From positions 1 to 35,310 of the forward strand of contig DASPTT010000086.1 of the NCBI GenBank assembly GCA_035623275.1: 35,310 nucleotides of DNA, given 5' to 3'. How positions within the stretch are numbered: position 1 is the first letter of the stretch; every line of letters begins with the position of its first letter. The notes beneath the pieces are model-generated. The model was given only the letters and a program-made list of their open reading frames with translations. It was not told the origin of the DNA and made no database searches. The stretch comes from DASPTT01 sp035623275 (GTDB taxonomy: Bacteria; Actinomycetota; Acidimicrobiia; Acidimicrobiales; UBA8190). The translations under genes were made by a program, and so were the position numbers. This document shows positions 24,021-31,655 of the stretch, piece by piece.

Positions 24021-24157
24021 ACGCTGGGAAATTGTCAACCTGCAACACCAAACGGCAACACCTTCTCCCACATCCGGAGTCTCGCTCTCACGAGAACCCC
24101 TTCGCTTAGTACAACCCCGGGAGCGGGCGCGATAGTCCCCAAACGAAGTGGCAGTAG

Positions 24158-24230
24158 CAGCCCCAACGGGATTCGAACCCGTGTCTCCACCTTGAGAGGG
24201 TGGTGTCCTAGGCCACTAGACGATGGGGCC
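24158..24230 (-). tRNA. tRNA-Glu (CUC)
   Basis: A 73-base cloverleaf on the minus strand. The acceptor GGCCCCA pairs with TGGGGCT, and the discriminator is G. The anticodon loop is CTCTCAA with anticodon CTC in a CACC/GGTG stem. The T-loop is GTTCGAATC, and CCA is not encoded. It lies downstream of gltX and tRNA-Gln in the same direction. Confidence 0.95.
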
Positions 24231-24346
24231 GTGTGCCCATCCGGGCCCTGTGATGCTAGCCGATGTCCACCAGCCCTCTACCGGGCCAACAACCCTCGAC
24301 TGGTGACGTTCCGGCCGCGGGCCCGGTGCGGCGCGCGACCAACGAG

Positions 24347-24418
24347 CTCGGGGGGGAGGACTCGAACCCCCAATAACAGGGCCAGAACCTGTCGTGTTGC
24401 CGATTACACCACCCCCGA
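24347..24418 (-). tRNA. tRNA-Gln (CUG)
   Basis: A 72-base cloverleaf on the minus strand. The acceptor TCGGGGG pairs with CCCCCGA, with the U1-A72 pair characteristic of tRNA-Gln. The anticodon loop is TTCTGGC with anticodon CTG, and the T-loop is GTTCGAGTC. CCA is not encoded. It follows gltX by 72 bases. Confidence 0.95.
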
Positions 24419-24490
24419 ATGGGCAACCACGCACGCTAGCCGACGCCGGTCCACACCGTGACGACGACGGCCGGCGGCCCGGCCGCACCT

Positions 24491-25912
24491 TCAGGAACCG
24501 AGCCGCGACCGGGCCTCCCGGATCCGCCCCAGCACGGCCTCGCGTCCGAGCAGCTCCATCGACTCGAACAGCGGCGGGCCGACCCTTCGCCCGGTGACCG
24601 CCACCCGGATCGGGGCCTGGGCCTTGCCCAGCTTGCGCCCGACCCGCTCCGCCAGGGCGGCCGTCGCCTCGTGCAGCGCGGCCGCCGACCATTCAAGGTC
24701 GGCGTACGTGTCCAGGGCTCCCTGCAGGATGGTCGTTGCCCCTTCGTCACCCTCGACCGCGGCCCACGCCCCACCGTCGATCTCGGGGTGCTCCATGAAG
24801 AGGAAGTCCACCATGGCCGGCACCTCGCCGAGCACACCGACCCGCTCCTGGACGAGCGGGGCGATGGCCCGGAACACCGACTCGTCGAAGCGATCCGGCG
24901 GCCAGGGCGTCGCCGGGCCCGTGGTCCATGGCACACAGGCATCGACGAAATCGTCGACCTCCAGCGCCCGGATGTACTCGCCGTTGACGAACCGCAGCTT
25001 GGCGATGTCGAAGAACGCCGGTGCGTGGTTCACGTCCTCCAGGCGGAACTGGTCGACCAGGTCGGCGACGCCGAGGATCTCGCGGCCGTCGGGCGGGCTC
25101 CAGCCCAGCAGCGCCAGGTAGTTGACCATGGCCGCGGCGAGATAGCCCTCGTCGCGGTAGGACTCCACGGCCACGGGGTCCTTGCGCTTGGACAGCTTGC
25201 GGCGCTGCTCGTTCACCAGCATGGGCAGGTGGGCGAAGACCGGGGGCGGCGCGCCGGGTCCCTCGAGCGCGGCGTACAGCAGGAGCTGCTTGGGCGTCGA
25301 AGGCAGCAGGTCCTCGCCCCGGATCACATGGCTGATGCGCATCTCGGCGTCGTCGACCACGTTCACCAGCAGGAACAGGGGGTTGCCGTTGGCCCGGACG
25401 GCCACGAAGTCCTCGATGGCCGCGTTGGGGAAGGCGACGTCACCCCGGATGACGTCGTGCACCACCGTCTCGCCCTCGTCCGGGACGCGGAAGCGCAGGG
25501 CGTTGCCCTCGCGCCCGAGCCCCCGGTCACGACAGTGCCCGTCGTAGCCGGGCGTGGCCTCGGCCTTGGTGCGCTCCTCGATCGCCTCACGGCTGCAGTC
25601 GCAGGCGTACAGGGCCCCCTGCGCCCACAGCAGGTCGATGGCCGTCCGATAGTGGTGGGTGCGCTCCGACTGGTGGTAGGGCCCCTCGTCGGGGGTCATG
25701 CCCAGCCAGGCCATGGCGGAGAGGATCCCGTCGACCCATTCGGGACGGTTGCGCTCCACGTCCGTGTCCTCGATGCGGAGGACGAACGTGCCACCGTGCT
25801 GGCGGGCGAAGAGCCAGTTGAAGAGGGCGGTGCGGGCGCTGCCGACGTGGAAGTAGCCCGTCGGGGAAGGGGCGAAGCGGACCCGCGGCCTCGATGCGTC
25901 GGGCCCCGTCAC
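24491..25912 (-). CDS. gltX: Glutamyl-tRNA synthetase
   Basis: A 473-residue class I synthetase that charges tRNA-Glu with glutamate. The HIGH motif appears as H-V-G-S (22-25) after P-S-P-T-G. KMSKS appears as K-L-S-K-R (239-243). The zinc-binding set is C104-x-C106...Y123-x3-C127. Length is normal. Start is GTG 25912, overlapping the ferredoxin TGA (GTGA) directly after a GAGGAGGA run. Actinobacteria generally lack glutaminyl-tRNA synthetase and mischarge tRNA-Gln with this enzyme before GatCAB amidation. tRNA-Gln and tRNA-Glu lying just downstream in the same direction fits a non-discriminating enzyme. Confidence 0.97.
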   Translation of the reverse strand: MTGPDASRPRVRFAPSPTGYFHVGSARTALFNWLFARQHGGTFVLRIEDTDVERNRPEWVDGILSAMAWLGMTPDEGPYHQSERTHHYRTAIDLLWAQGALYACDCSREAIEERTKAEATPGYDGHCRDRGLGREGNALRFRVPDEGETVVHDVIRGDVAFPNAAIEDFVAVRANGNPLFLLVNVVDDAEMRISHVIRGEDLLPSTPKQLLLYAALEGPGAPPPVFAHLPMLVNEQRRKLSKRKDPVAVESYRDEGYLAAAMVNYLALLGWSPPDGREILGVADLVDQFRLEDVNHAPAFFDIAKLRFVNGEYIRALEVDDFVDACVPWTTGPATPWPPDRFDESVFRAIAPLVQERVGVLGEVPAMVDFLFMEHPEIDGGAWAAVEGDEGATTILQGALDTYADLEWSAAALHEATAALAERVGRKLGKAQAPIRVAVTGRRVGPPLFESMELLGREAVLGRIREARSRLGS

Positions 25913-26103
25913 TCCTCCTCGAGGGTGATCGCGCCCGTCGGGCAATTGTTGGCCGCCATACGGACCTTGTCCCACAGCTCGGAGCCCGGGTTCTCCTGCA
26001 GGACGTAGAGGTAGCCGTCGTCGCGCACCTCGAACACCTCGGGGACGATCCCCATGCACACGGCGTTGGACGCGCACACATCGAAGTCGACGACGACCTT
26101 CAT
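25909..26103 (-). CDS. [3Fe-4S]-type small ferredoxin
   Basis: A 64-residue ferredoxin of the kind that feeds electrons to actinobacterial P450s. Cys10 and Cys16 form a C-x5-C in which the central ligand position is Asn13, and Cys54 is in C-P-T-G-A-I. Three cysteines fit a [3Fe-4S] cluster. The ATG has an AGGAGGT site. Its stop overlaps the gltX start, an unexpected operon partner. It is 16 kb or more from the P450 genes of this window but may still serve them. No reductase gene is visible. Confidence 0.9.
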   Translation of the reverse strand: MKVVVDFDVCASNAVCMGIVPEVFEVRDDGYLYVLQENPGSELWDKVRMAANNCPTGAITLEEE

Positions 26104-26188
26104 GGACGGACCTCCTGGGGGCCGGCGGTGCGCACCGCGGGCCTGGTTCGGCGGGACAGCCGCAGTGTAGGGCGCGGCTCGCGACGGC

Positions 26189-26225
26189 GCAGGCTCCGGC
26201 GACGCAGGCCCCGGCGACGCAGGCT
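26189..26225. repeat. 15-base tandem repeat, about 2.5 copies
   Basis: GCAGGCTCCGGCGAC, GCAGGCCCCGGCGAC and a half copy lie between the ferredoxin start and the end of the Ltp-like gene. The rest of the 121-base gap shows nothing else clear. Confidence 0.75.
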
Positions 26226-27391
26226 CAGGGTTTGTCGGTGCCGAGCACCCACATGGCGAAGAATTGAGAGCCGCCGCCGTACGCATGCCCGAGCGCCCGG
26301 TGCACACCCTCCACTTGGTGCTCCCCCGCCTGCCCGCGCGCCTGCATCGCGGCCTCCAGGAACCGGAGCATGCCCGAGGCGCCGATGGGGTTCGAGGACA
26401 GGACCCCGCCCGAGGCGTTCCAGGGGATGTCCCCCCCGTCGAGCGACGTGGCCCCCGCGTCGGTGAGCTTCCAGCCCTCCCCCTCGGGGGCGAAGCCGAG
26501 GTTCTCCAGCCACATGGGCTCGTACCAGCTGAAGGGCACGTAGACCTCCGCCACCTGGATCTCGCGGCGCGGCTCGCTGATCCCGGCCTGGCCGTAGACG
26601 TCGGCTGCGCAGTCGCGCCCGGCCTGGGGGTTGACCTGGTCGCGGCCGGCGAACATGGTCGGCTCCGAGCGCATGGCCATGCCGTGGATCCACGCCGGCG
26701 GCGCGGCCAGCGACGAGGAGTCCGCCACCCGCTCGCTGGCCAGGACCATGGCCGCGGCCCCGTCGGACGACGGGCACGTCTCGAGGTAACGGATGGGGTC
26801 CCACAGCATGATCGAGTCCTTGACCATGTCGAAGGAGATGTCCTCGATGTGGAGGTGCGCGTACGGGTTCTTCAGCGCGTGCAACCGGTCCTTCACGGCG
26901 ACGAGGATCCCGATGTGGTCGGGGGCGCCCGACCGGCGCATGTAGGCGCGGATGATCGGTGCGAAGTAGCCGCCCGCCCCCGCCAGCAACGGCGGCGAGA
27001 AGGGCTGGGGCACCGACAGGGCCCACATCGCGTCCGAGTCCGACTGCTTCTCGAAGGCGACGGTGAGCACCCGGTCGTGCACGCCCGAGGCCACCAGGTG
27101 CGCGGCCACGATGGCGGTGGAGCCGCCGACGGACCCGGCGGTGTGCACCCGGACCATTGGCTTGCCCACCGCTCCCAGGGCGGGGGCGAGGTACAGCTCG
27201 GGCATCATGACGCCCTCGAACATGTCGGGCGCCTTGCCGATGACCACGGCGTCGATCTCCGACCAGTCGAGGGCGGCGTCCTCCAGGGCGCGCGCGGCCG
27301 CCTCGCGCACGAGCCCCGCGATGGAGACGTCGGTGCGGGCGGACGCGTGGCGTGTCTGGCCCACGCCGATCACGGCACAGCGCTCGGCCAT
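26225..27391 (-). CDS. Thiolase-fold Ltp-like protein (probable CoA-thioester retro-aldolase)
   Basis: A 388-residue thiolase-superfamily protein of the SCP-x/Ltp group. At the place of the nucleophilic Cys it reads A-G-S-V-G-G (85-90), so a true thiolase reaction is unlikely. The C-terminus H-A-Y-G-G-G-S (369-375) keeps a His. Ltp proteins in steroid catabolism work with DUF35 partners as side-chain retro-aldolases. Two DUF35 genes lie upstream in the same operon. The ATG shares one base with the stop of the preceding gene (TGATG), after GGAGGTGA. The role as a C-C lyase on a branched acyl-CoA is inferred from family and context. Confidence 0.85.
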   Translation of the reverse strand: MAERCAVIGVGQTRHASARTDVSIAGLVREAAARALEDAALDWSEIDAVVIGKAPDMFEGVMMPELYLAPALGAVGKPMVRVHTAGSVGGSTAIVAAHLVASGVHDRVLTVAFEKQSDSDAMWALSVPQPFSPPLLAGAGGYFAPIIRAYMRRSGAPDHIGILVAVKDRLHALKNPYAHLHIEDISFDMVKDSIMLWDPIRYLETCPSSDGAAAMVLASERVADSSSLAAPPAWIHGMAMRSEPTMFAGRDQVNPQAGRDCAADVYGQAGISEPRREIQVAEVYVPFSWYEPMWLENLGFAPEGEGWKLTDAGATSLDGGDIPWNASGGVLSSNPIGASGMLRFLEAAMQARGQAGEHQVEGVHRALGHAYGGGSQFFAMWVLGTDKP

Positions 27392-28488
27392 CAGGCCTCA
27401 CCTCCCGGGTTGGCGTGCAGCGCACAGACCAGGTTCTGCTGGAGGCACGGCCCCGAGGTGGCGTGTGTCAGAGCACTGTTGGCCGAGCCGTCCATGATGC
27501 GCTGGGCAGCCTCGCCGATGCGGGTGAGCCCGGCCACCATGAGGGCGTTGGCCGCCAGCGCACCGCCCGAGGGGTTCACCGCGACCGCGTCGCCAAGATG
27601 CAGGGCGCGTCGCAGGATGATCTCCTGCGAGGCGAAGGGCGCGTGCAGCTCGGCCAGCTCCACCCGGGGCGAGCCACCGGAGCCCGATGCCACACCAGCC
27701 ACCTCGGCCGCCTTGGTCGTCGAGGGCGACACCGTCAGGTCGCGCGCACCGAGCTGGTGGGTCTCGATGCGGTGGTCGATCCCGGTGATCCACGCCGGCC
27801 GGTCGCAGAGGTCACGGGCGCGGTTCCCGGCCGCCAGGATGATCGCCGCGCAGCCGTCCGAGATGGGCGGCAACGTGTGGCGCCGCAGGGGCGCTACGAC
27901 GTAGTCGTCCCCCAGCAGCTCCTCGGCCGAACGGTCGCCCGTAACCTGGGCGTTCGGGTTGGCCATGGCGTCGCGCCGCGAACGGGCGGCGACCTCGGCG
28001 AAGTCCGCTTCGGAAGCGACGCCTGCGTCGATCAGCGCCTGCGCCTGCAGGGCGGCCAGCGCCACGGGGTCGGGCCACAGCGGGGCGACGTAGTAGGGGT
28101 CGAGCTGCAGCGACAGCACCTTGTGGAGCTGGCTGGGCGAGGAGCGGCCGAAGCTGTAGACCAGCGCGGTGTCGAGGTCGCCCTCCTGCAGCAGGGTCCA
28201 GGCCTCGTAGAGGGCCCAGGCGCCGTCCATCTCGACATGGCTCTCGCGCAGCGGGGGCCACGCCCCGACAGCATCGAGGGCCATGACGAAGCTGAACGGG
28301 GCGCCCACGAGGTAGTCGGAGCTCCCCGAGCAGACGAAGCCCATGTCGTCCTTCGTCAGGCCGACCTTGGCGAAGACCTCGCCGACGACGGGCATGAGCA
28401 TCTCGACCTCGTTGCGGTGGTCTTCGCGCCGGACGTTCTTCGACTGCGCGAAGGCCACCACCGCGACGGGTCGCACGGGACGGCTCAC
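27391..28488 (-). CDS. Thiolase-fold Ltp-like protein (second copy)
   Basis: A 365-residue thiolase-superfamily protein, only distantly related to its neighbour. The nucleophile position again lacks Cys (E-M-D-G-A-W at 86-91). Near the C-terminus H-A-T-S-G-P-C-L-Q-Q-N (342-352) keeps the family His and a Cys. The order of two Ltp-like genes followed upstream by two DUF35 genes resembles the ltp3/ltp4/DUF35 region of mycobacterial steroid catabolism. Start is GTG 28488 overlapping the DUF35 stop (GTGA). It is likely a subunit of an aldolase complex; the substrate is unproven. Confidence 0.83.
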   Translation of the reverse strand: MSRPVRPVAVVAFAQSKNVRREDHRNEVEMLMPVVGEVFAKVGLTKDDMGFVCSGSSDYLVGAPFSFVMALDAVGAWPPLRESHVEMDGAWALYEAWTLLQEGDLDTALVYSFGRSSPSQLHKVLSLQLDPYYVAPLWPDPVALAALQAQALIDAGVASEADFAEVAARSRRDAMANPNAQVTGDRSAEELLGDDYVVAPLRRHTLPPISDGCAAIILAAGNRARDLCDRPAWITGIDHRIETHQLGARDLTVSPSTTKAAEVAGVASGSGGSPRVELAELHAPFASQEIILRRALHLGDAVAVNPSGGALAANALMVAGLTRIGEAAQRIMDGSANSALTHATSGPCLQQNLVCALHANPGGEA

Positions 28489-28973
28489 AGGTACTCCTCG
28501 AAGCTCTCGTAGGGGGCGTCGGGCTCACCCGACGGGCGGAAGTACTTCACCGACGACAGGTTGGGCCTGAGCTCGCTCTTGTCGACCCAGACCGCCTCGA
28601 CCCGCAGCCCCATGCGCACCTGGTCGGCCGGGATCTCCTGGATCAGTCCCATGAAGGCGATGTTGGCGCCGTCGAGCAGCACCTGCGCGCAGATGTACGG
28701 GATCTCGATCGACTGCCCCTGGAACGGCACGTTCACCACGCAGTACGTGGTCACCGTGCCGCTGTTGCCGAGCTCCACCTCGTCGGTCGTGGCCACCCCG
28801 TCGGTCGGGCACGAGCCGCGGGGCGGGACATACACCTTGTTGCACTTGGGGCAGCGCTGGCCGAGGAACCGGCCCTCCGAGATGCCCTTCAGGAACCGGG
28901 ACTGCGCCTGCCCCGCCGTGAACTGGTAGTCGATGTGGATCGGGGTCTCGAGCGTGGTCACCGGCTCGCTCAT
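28485..28973 (-). CDS. DUF35 OB-fold protein with zinc-ribbon (Ltp partner)
   Basis: A 162-residue protein with the usual order: N-terminal helices, a rubredoxin-like ribbon, then an OB-fold (V-V-N-V-P-F, then A-F-M-G-L-I). The ribbon has Cys41 and Cys44 (C-P-K-C) and Cys55; the fourth position is Asp58, so zinc binding may be incomplete. DUF35 proteins bind acyl-CoA and complete the active assembly with Ltp/thiolase partners. The ATG at 28973 overlaps the stop of the next DUF35 gene (ATGA), and its own stop overlaps the Ltp start. Confidence 0.88.
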   Translation of the reverse strand: MSEPVTTLETPIHIDYQFTAGQAQSRFLKGISEGRFLGQRCPKCNKVYVPPRGSCPTDGVATTDEVELGNSGTVTTYCVVNVPFQGQSIEIPYICAQVLLDGANIAFMGLIQEIPADQVRMGLRVEAVWVDKSELRPNLSSVKYFRPSGEPDAPYESFEEYL

Positions 28974-29425
28974 GACGTCGCCTCCGGCACGAAGCATTCG
29001 ATGTCCTTGATGTGCCCGACGCGCTCGGCCTCGGAGCGGAACCGGGCGCGCACCCGCATCCCGCTGGCGACGGCCTCCGGCGACGGCGCGTCGAGGATGT
29101 GGAGCAGCGCCGTGTCCGCCCCGTCGAGCTTGACCAGGACCCAGGCGAAGGGACGGTCCAGGGGCTGGTCCGGCGACGGGTCCGTCGCCCAGGCCCACGT
29201 CGTGATCACACCGCCCGGGCCCACCTCGACCAGCGGGCCGACGTCCTGGCCGGTGTCCGGGTCGTACTCCGCCGGCGGGACGACCACCCGTCCGCCGGCC
29301 CCCGTCGCACCGAGGATCCGGCCGTCGCGCAGGCCGGTGAGGAACTCGCCGATGACCGGCCCCACCGAGCGCTTGTAGGGGTAGTCGAGGACGTGCGGTG
29401 CCCGCAGCACGTCGCCTTCTGGCAT
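28970..29425 (-). CDS. DUF35-like OB-fold protein lacking zinc cysteines
   Basis: A 151-residue protein, first gene of the Ltp operon. It has the DUF35 layout (F-L-x-G-L-R-D-G-R-I-L-G at 28-39, V-V-V-P-P at 47-51, OB-fold strands after) but no cysteine at the ribbon positions: G-A-T-G-A-G-G replaces C-P-x-C. A clear purine-rich ribosome site precedes ATG 29425. With one ribbon-bearing and one ribbon-less copy beside two different Ltp proteins, each probably pairs with one Ltp. The pairing is inferred. Confidence 0.82.
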   Translation of the reverse strand: MPEGDVLRAPHVLDYPYKRSVGPVIGEFLTGLRDGRILGATGAGGRVVVPPAEYDPDTGQDVGPLVEVGPGGVITTWAWATDPSPDQPLDRPFAWVLVKLDGADTALLHILDAPSPEAVASGMRVRARFRSEAERVGHIKDIECFVPEATS

Positions 29426-29482
29426 GGGTCCCTCCCCCCCGATCGGACCCGACTCCCAATCGATCGGGTGCGGCCGAAACTA

Positions 29483-29498
29483 GAACAGATTTCAGTTC
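29483..29498. promoter_or_regulatory. Putative operator of the Ltp/DUF35 operon
   Basis: GAACAGAT/TTCAGTTC is an imperfect 16-base palindrome with GAAC...GTTC ends and G-A/T-C inner pairs. It lies in the 109-base divergent gap before the RraA-like gene. A TAGTTT -10-like box for the minus-strand operon directly abuts it (29477-29482). The shape suits a TetR/KstR-type repressor; the regulator is not identified. Confidence 0.45.
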
Positions 29499-29534
29499 CG
29501 TGCCACCTGCGCGGGTGTCGCTACGCTCTGGACC

Positions 29535-30215
29535 TTGTCCTCGCCCGGCGACGAGCCCCTCTCCCCAGCCGACGCCTCCGCCGCACTCATCGTCCTTGGC
29601 GCGGCCACCGTCGGCGAATCGGGCGGGGAGCCCATGGACCCGAGGATCCGTCCCGTCTGGCCCGGCGCGCGGCTGGCCGCTCCGGCGTTCCCGGTGCGCT
29701 GCTCGCCGGGTGACAACCTGGCCATCCACGTGGCCGTCGCCGCCGCGCCCCCCGGGAGTGTGCTCGTGGTCGACGTGGGCGGCGACCGCTCGTACGGCTA
29801 CTGGGGCGAGGTGCTCACCACCGCGGCGCTCGCCCGGCACCTCGTCGGGCTCGTCATCGACGGCGGGGTGCGCGACACCACCGCCCTCGAGTCCCATCGG
29901 TTCCCCGTCTTCTCGACGGTCGTCGCGCTGCGCGGTGCGTCGAAGGACCGGCCGGGCACGGTGGGGGAACCGGTCGTGGTGGGTGACCTCACCGTGCACG
30001 CCGGCGACTGGGTGGTGGGCGACCGCGACGGCGTCGCCGTGATCGGCCGATCGTCCTTGGGCGACGTGCTGGCCGCCGGGCGCGCCCGGGCCGACAAGGA
30101 GGCGGTCATGTTCGCGGAGCTGACCGACGGGCGCACGACCCTGGAGCTGCTCGGCCTCGACCCCGCGCCCGTGGAGGTCGTCGCGCCTGGCCCCGGCCAG
30201 GACCGCTCGGCCTAG
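29535..30215 (+). CDS. RraA-like / HMG-aldolase family protein
   Basis: A 226-residue protein of the RraA/4-hydroxy-4-methyl-2-oxoglutarate aldolase family. It contains D-P-R-I-R-P, G-Y-W-G-E-V-L (88-94), D-G-G-V-R-D with Arg113 and Asp114, and G-D-R-D-G-V-A-V-I. Family members cleave or decarboxylate 2-oxo acids such as oxaloacetate with a divalent metal. TTG 29535 is the only start covering the conserved A-T-V-G-E-S-G segment. TACGCT lies 7 bases upstream, so the message may be leaderless; ATG 29634 would cut the domain. It is divergent from the Ltp operon and shares CTAG stops with the convergent dehydrogenase. Confidence 0.8.
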   Translation: MSSPGDEPLSPADASAALIVLGAATVGESGGEPMDPRIRPVWPGARLAAPAFPVRCSPGDNLAIHVAVAAAPPGSVLVVDVGGDRSYGYWGEVLTTAALARHLVGLVIDGGVRDTTALESHRFPVFSTVVALRGASKDRPGTVGEPVVVGDLTVHAGDWVVGDRDGVAVIGRSSLGDVLAAGRARADKEAVMFAELTDGRTTLELLGLDPAPVEVVAPGPGQDRSA

Positions 30216-31171
30216 GGTGCCGGGGCCGCCACCAGGTTGGGCGGGGTCTCGCCGGCCAGGACCGCGCACACGGCCTCGCACGCCATGGTGGCCATGCGCG
30301 TCCGCGTGACGCGGGTGGCGCTCCCGATGTGGGGCAGCAGGACGGTCCGGGGGGCGGCCAGCAGTCGCGGGCTGACCGCCGGCTCCCCCTCGTAGACGTC
30401 GAGGCCCGCCGCGAACAAGGCGCCCGACTCCAGCGCCGCCGCCAGCGCCTCCTCGTCCACCACGGGCCCGCGCGCGGTGTTGACCAGTACCGCCGTCGGC
30501 TTCATGCCCGCCAGCTCCCGCGGCCCGACGAGATGGCGGGTCGACTCCGTGAGCGGCACATGGAGGCTCACGGCGTCGGACCGCGCCAACAGCTCGTCCA
30601 GGCTCCCGACGTACCCGGGCAGTCCCGTGTCGGTCCGGCAGTGGTGGAGCACGTCCATGCCGAACCCCTCGGCTCGTCGGGCGACGGCCCGCCCGATGCG
30701 CCCGTAGCCCACCAGCCCGAGCACTGCGCCGTGGACGTCCTCGCCCAGGTACTGCGTGATGCCCCAGCCCGGCCAGGCCCCCGCCCGCAGGTCGCGCTCG
30801 GCCGTGGAGGCCAGGCGGGCCGACGCCAGGATCAGCAGGAACGCCAGGTCGGCCGTCGTCTCGTCGAGCACCCCCGGGGTGTTGCACACCGCGATCCCGA
30901 GCCGGGCCGCCGCGACCACGTCGATGTTGTCGTAGCCGACGGCCACGTTGGCCACGACGCGAAGCCGCCCCGCTGCGCCGGAGGAGAGGACCCGGTCGTC
31001 GATCCGGTCGGTGAGCAGGCACACGATGCCGTCGGCGGCACCGGCCGCTTCGGCGAGCGCCGCCGGCCCGAACGGCACGTCCTCGTCCCGGACGACCACC
31101 TCGTGGCCGCGCGCGTAGAGCGGGTCGAGCCCCCCGTCGGGGAGGTGTCGTGTGACGAGGACGCGAGCCAC
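30212..31171 (-). CDS. D-isomer-specific 2-hydroxyacid dehydrogenase
   Basis: A 319-residue NAD(P)-dependent enzyme of the glyoxylate/hydroxypyruvate reductase group. The nucleotide loop is GYGRIG (155-160). Catalytic residues are R234 (N-T-A-R-G), E263 (E-G-E-P) and H281 (L-P-H-I-G-S). It reduces a 2-oxo acid to the D-2-hydroxy acid, or the reverse. GTG 31171 fits the fold start; the longer frame overlaps the cupin gene. No clear ribosome site; it follows the cupin by 14 bases. A link with the ureidoglycolate lyase-like protein (which would release glyoxylate) is possible. Confidence 0.9.
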   Translation of the reverse strand: MARVLVTRHLPDGGLDPLYARGHEVVVRDEDVPFGPAALAEAAGAADGIVCLLTDRIDDRVLSSGAAGRLRVVANVAVGYDNIDVVAAARLGIAVCNTPGVLDETTADLAFLLILASARLASTAERDLRAGAWPGWGITQYLGEDVHGAVLGLVGYGRIGRAVARRAEGFGMDVLHHCRTDTGLPGYVGSLDELLARSDAVSLHVPLTESTRHLVGPRELAGMKPTAVLVNTARGPVVDEEALAAALESGALFAAGLDVYEGEPAVSPRLLAAPRTVLLPHIGSATRVTRTRMATMACEAVCAVLAGETPPNLVAAPAP

Positions 31172-31185
31172 CGGGTGGCCGGGGC

Positions 31186-31569
31186 TCAGTGGTGCGTGTA
31201 GTCGATGACGCCGGCGCCCTTGACGCCCACGGCGAAGCAGAAGCAGTGGATCGGGGCGGTGTCGCTCACCGGGCGGAGGCTGTGGACCTTGTCCGGAGGG
31301 ATGTAGACGAGGTCGCCCTGGGCGATCGGGCGATCCTCGCCCTCGATCGTCATGATCCCGCGCCCCGAGGTCACGTAGTAGAACTCGTGCGTCGGATGGG
31401 AGTGCGGGTCCACGGCGTCGCCTCCGGCCACCTCGAACTCGTTGACGAGCTCGAGGTATCCGCCGTCGGTGATCTCCTTCATCTCGCGCGACTTGAACAA
31501 CCACCAGACCGGGACGGTCCCGTTGTGCTCGACGACCGGCTCCACGTCCTCGATGCTGCGCACGTCCAT
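31186..31569 (-). CDS. Small single-domain cupin protein
   Basis: A 127-residue cupin. Motif 1 has His56, His58 and Glu62 (P-H-S-H-P-T-H-E). Motif 2 is G-D-L-V-Y-I-P-P with His96. Together these give the typical 3-His/1-Glu metal site. The start ATG 31569 has a GGGGG run upstream. It is divergent from the ureidoglycolate lyase-like gene, with an 86-base gap holding TACACT and an ACTGCAGT palindrome (31618-31625) but no strong promoter. The reaction is unknown; the small size fits a dioxygenase, isomerase or sensor. Confidence 0.83.
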   Translation of the reverse strand: MDVRSIEDVEPVVEHNGTVPVWWLFKSREMKEITDGGYLELVNEFEVAGGDAVDPHSHPTHEFYYVTSGRGIMTIEGEDRPIAQGDLVYIPPDKVHSLRPVSDTAPIHCFCFAVGVKGAGVIDYTHH

Positions 31570-31655
31570 TCGATCGGCCCCCTCGTCGCTCCAGCCGACG
31601 CTCCGCCGGCCCCCTACACTGCAGTCATCGCGAGCGTAGTCAGGGGGAAGGCCAC

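Noticed and set aside
23843..24135. Two overlapping 88-codon frames in the gene-free stretch
   Set aside because: No ribosome site, no family resemblance and unlike codon use; the complementary arms argue for RNA or non-coding DNA.
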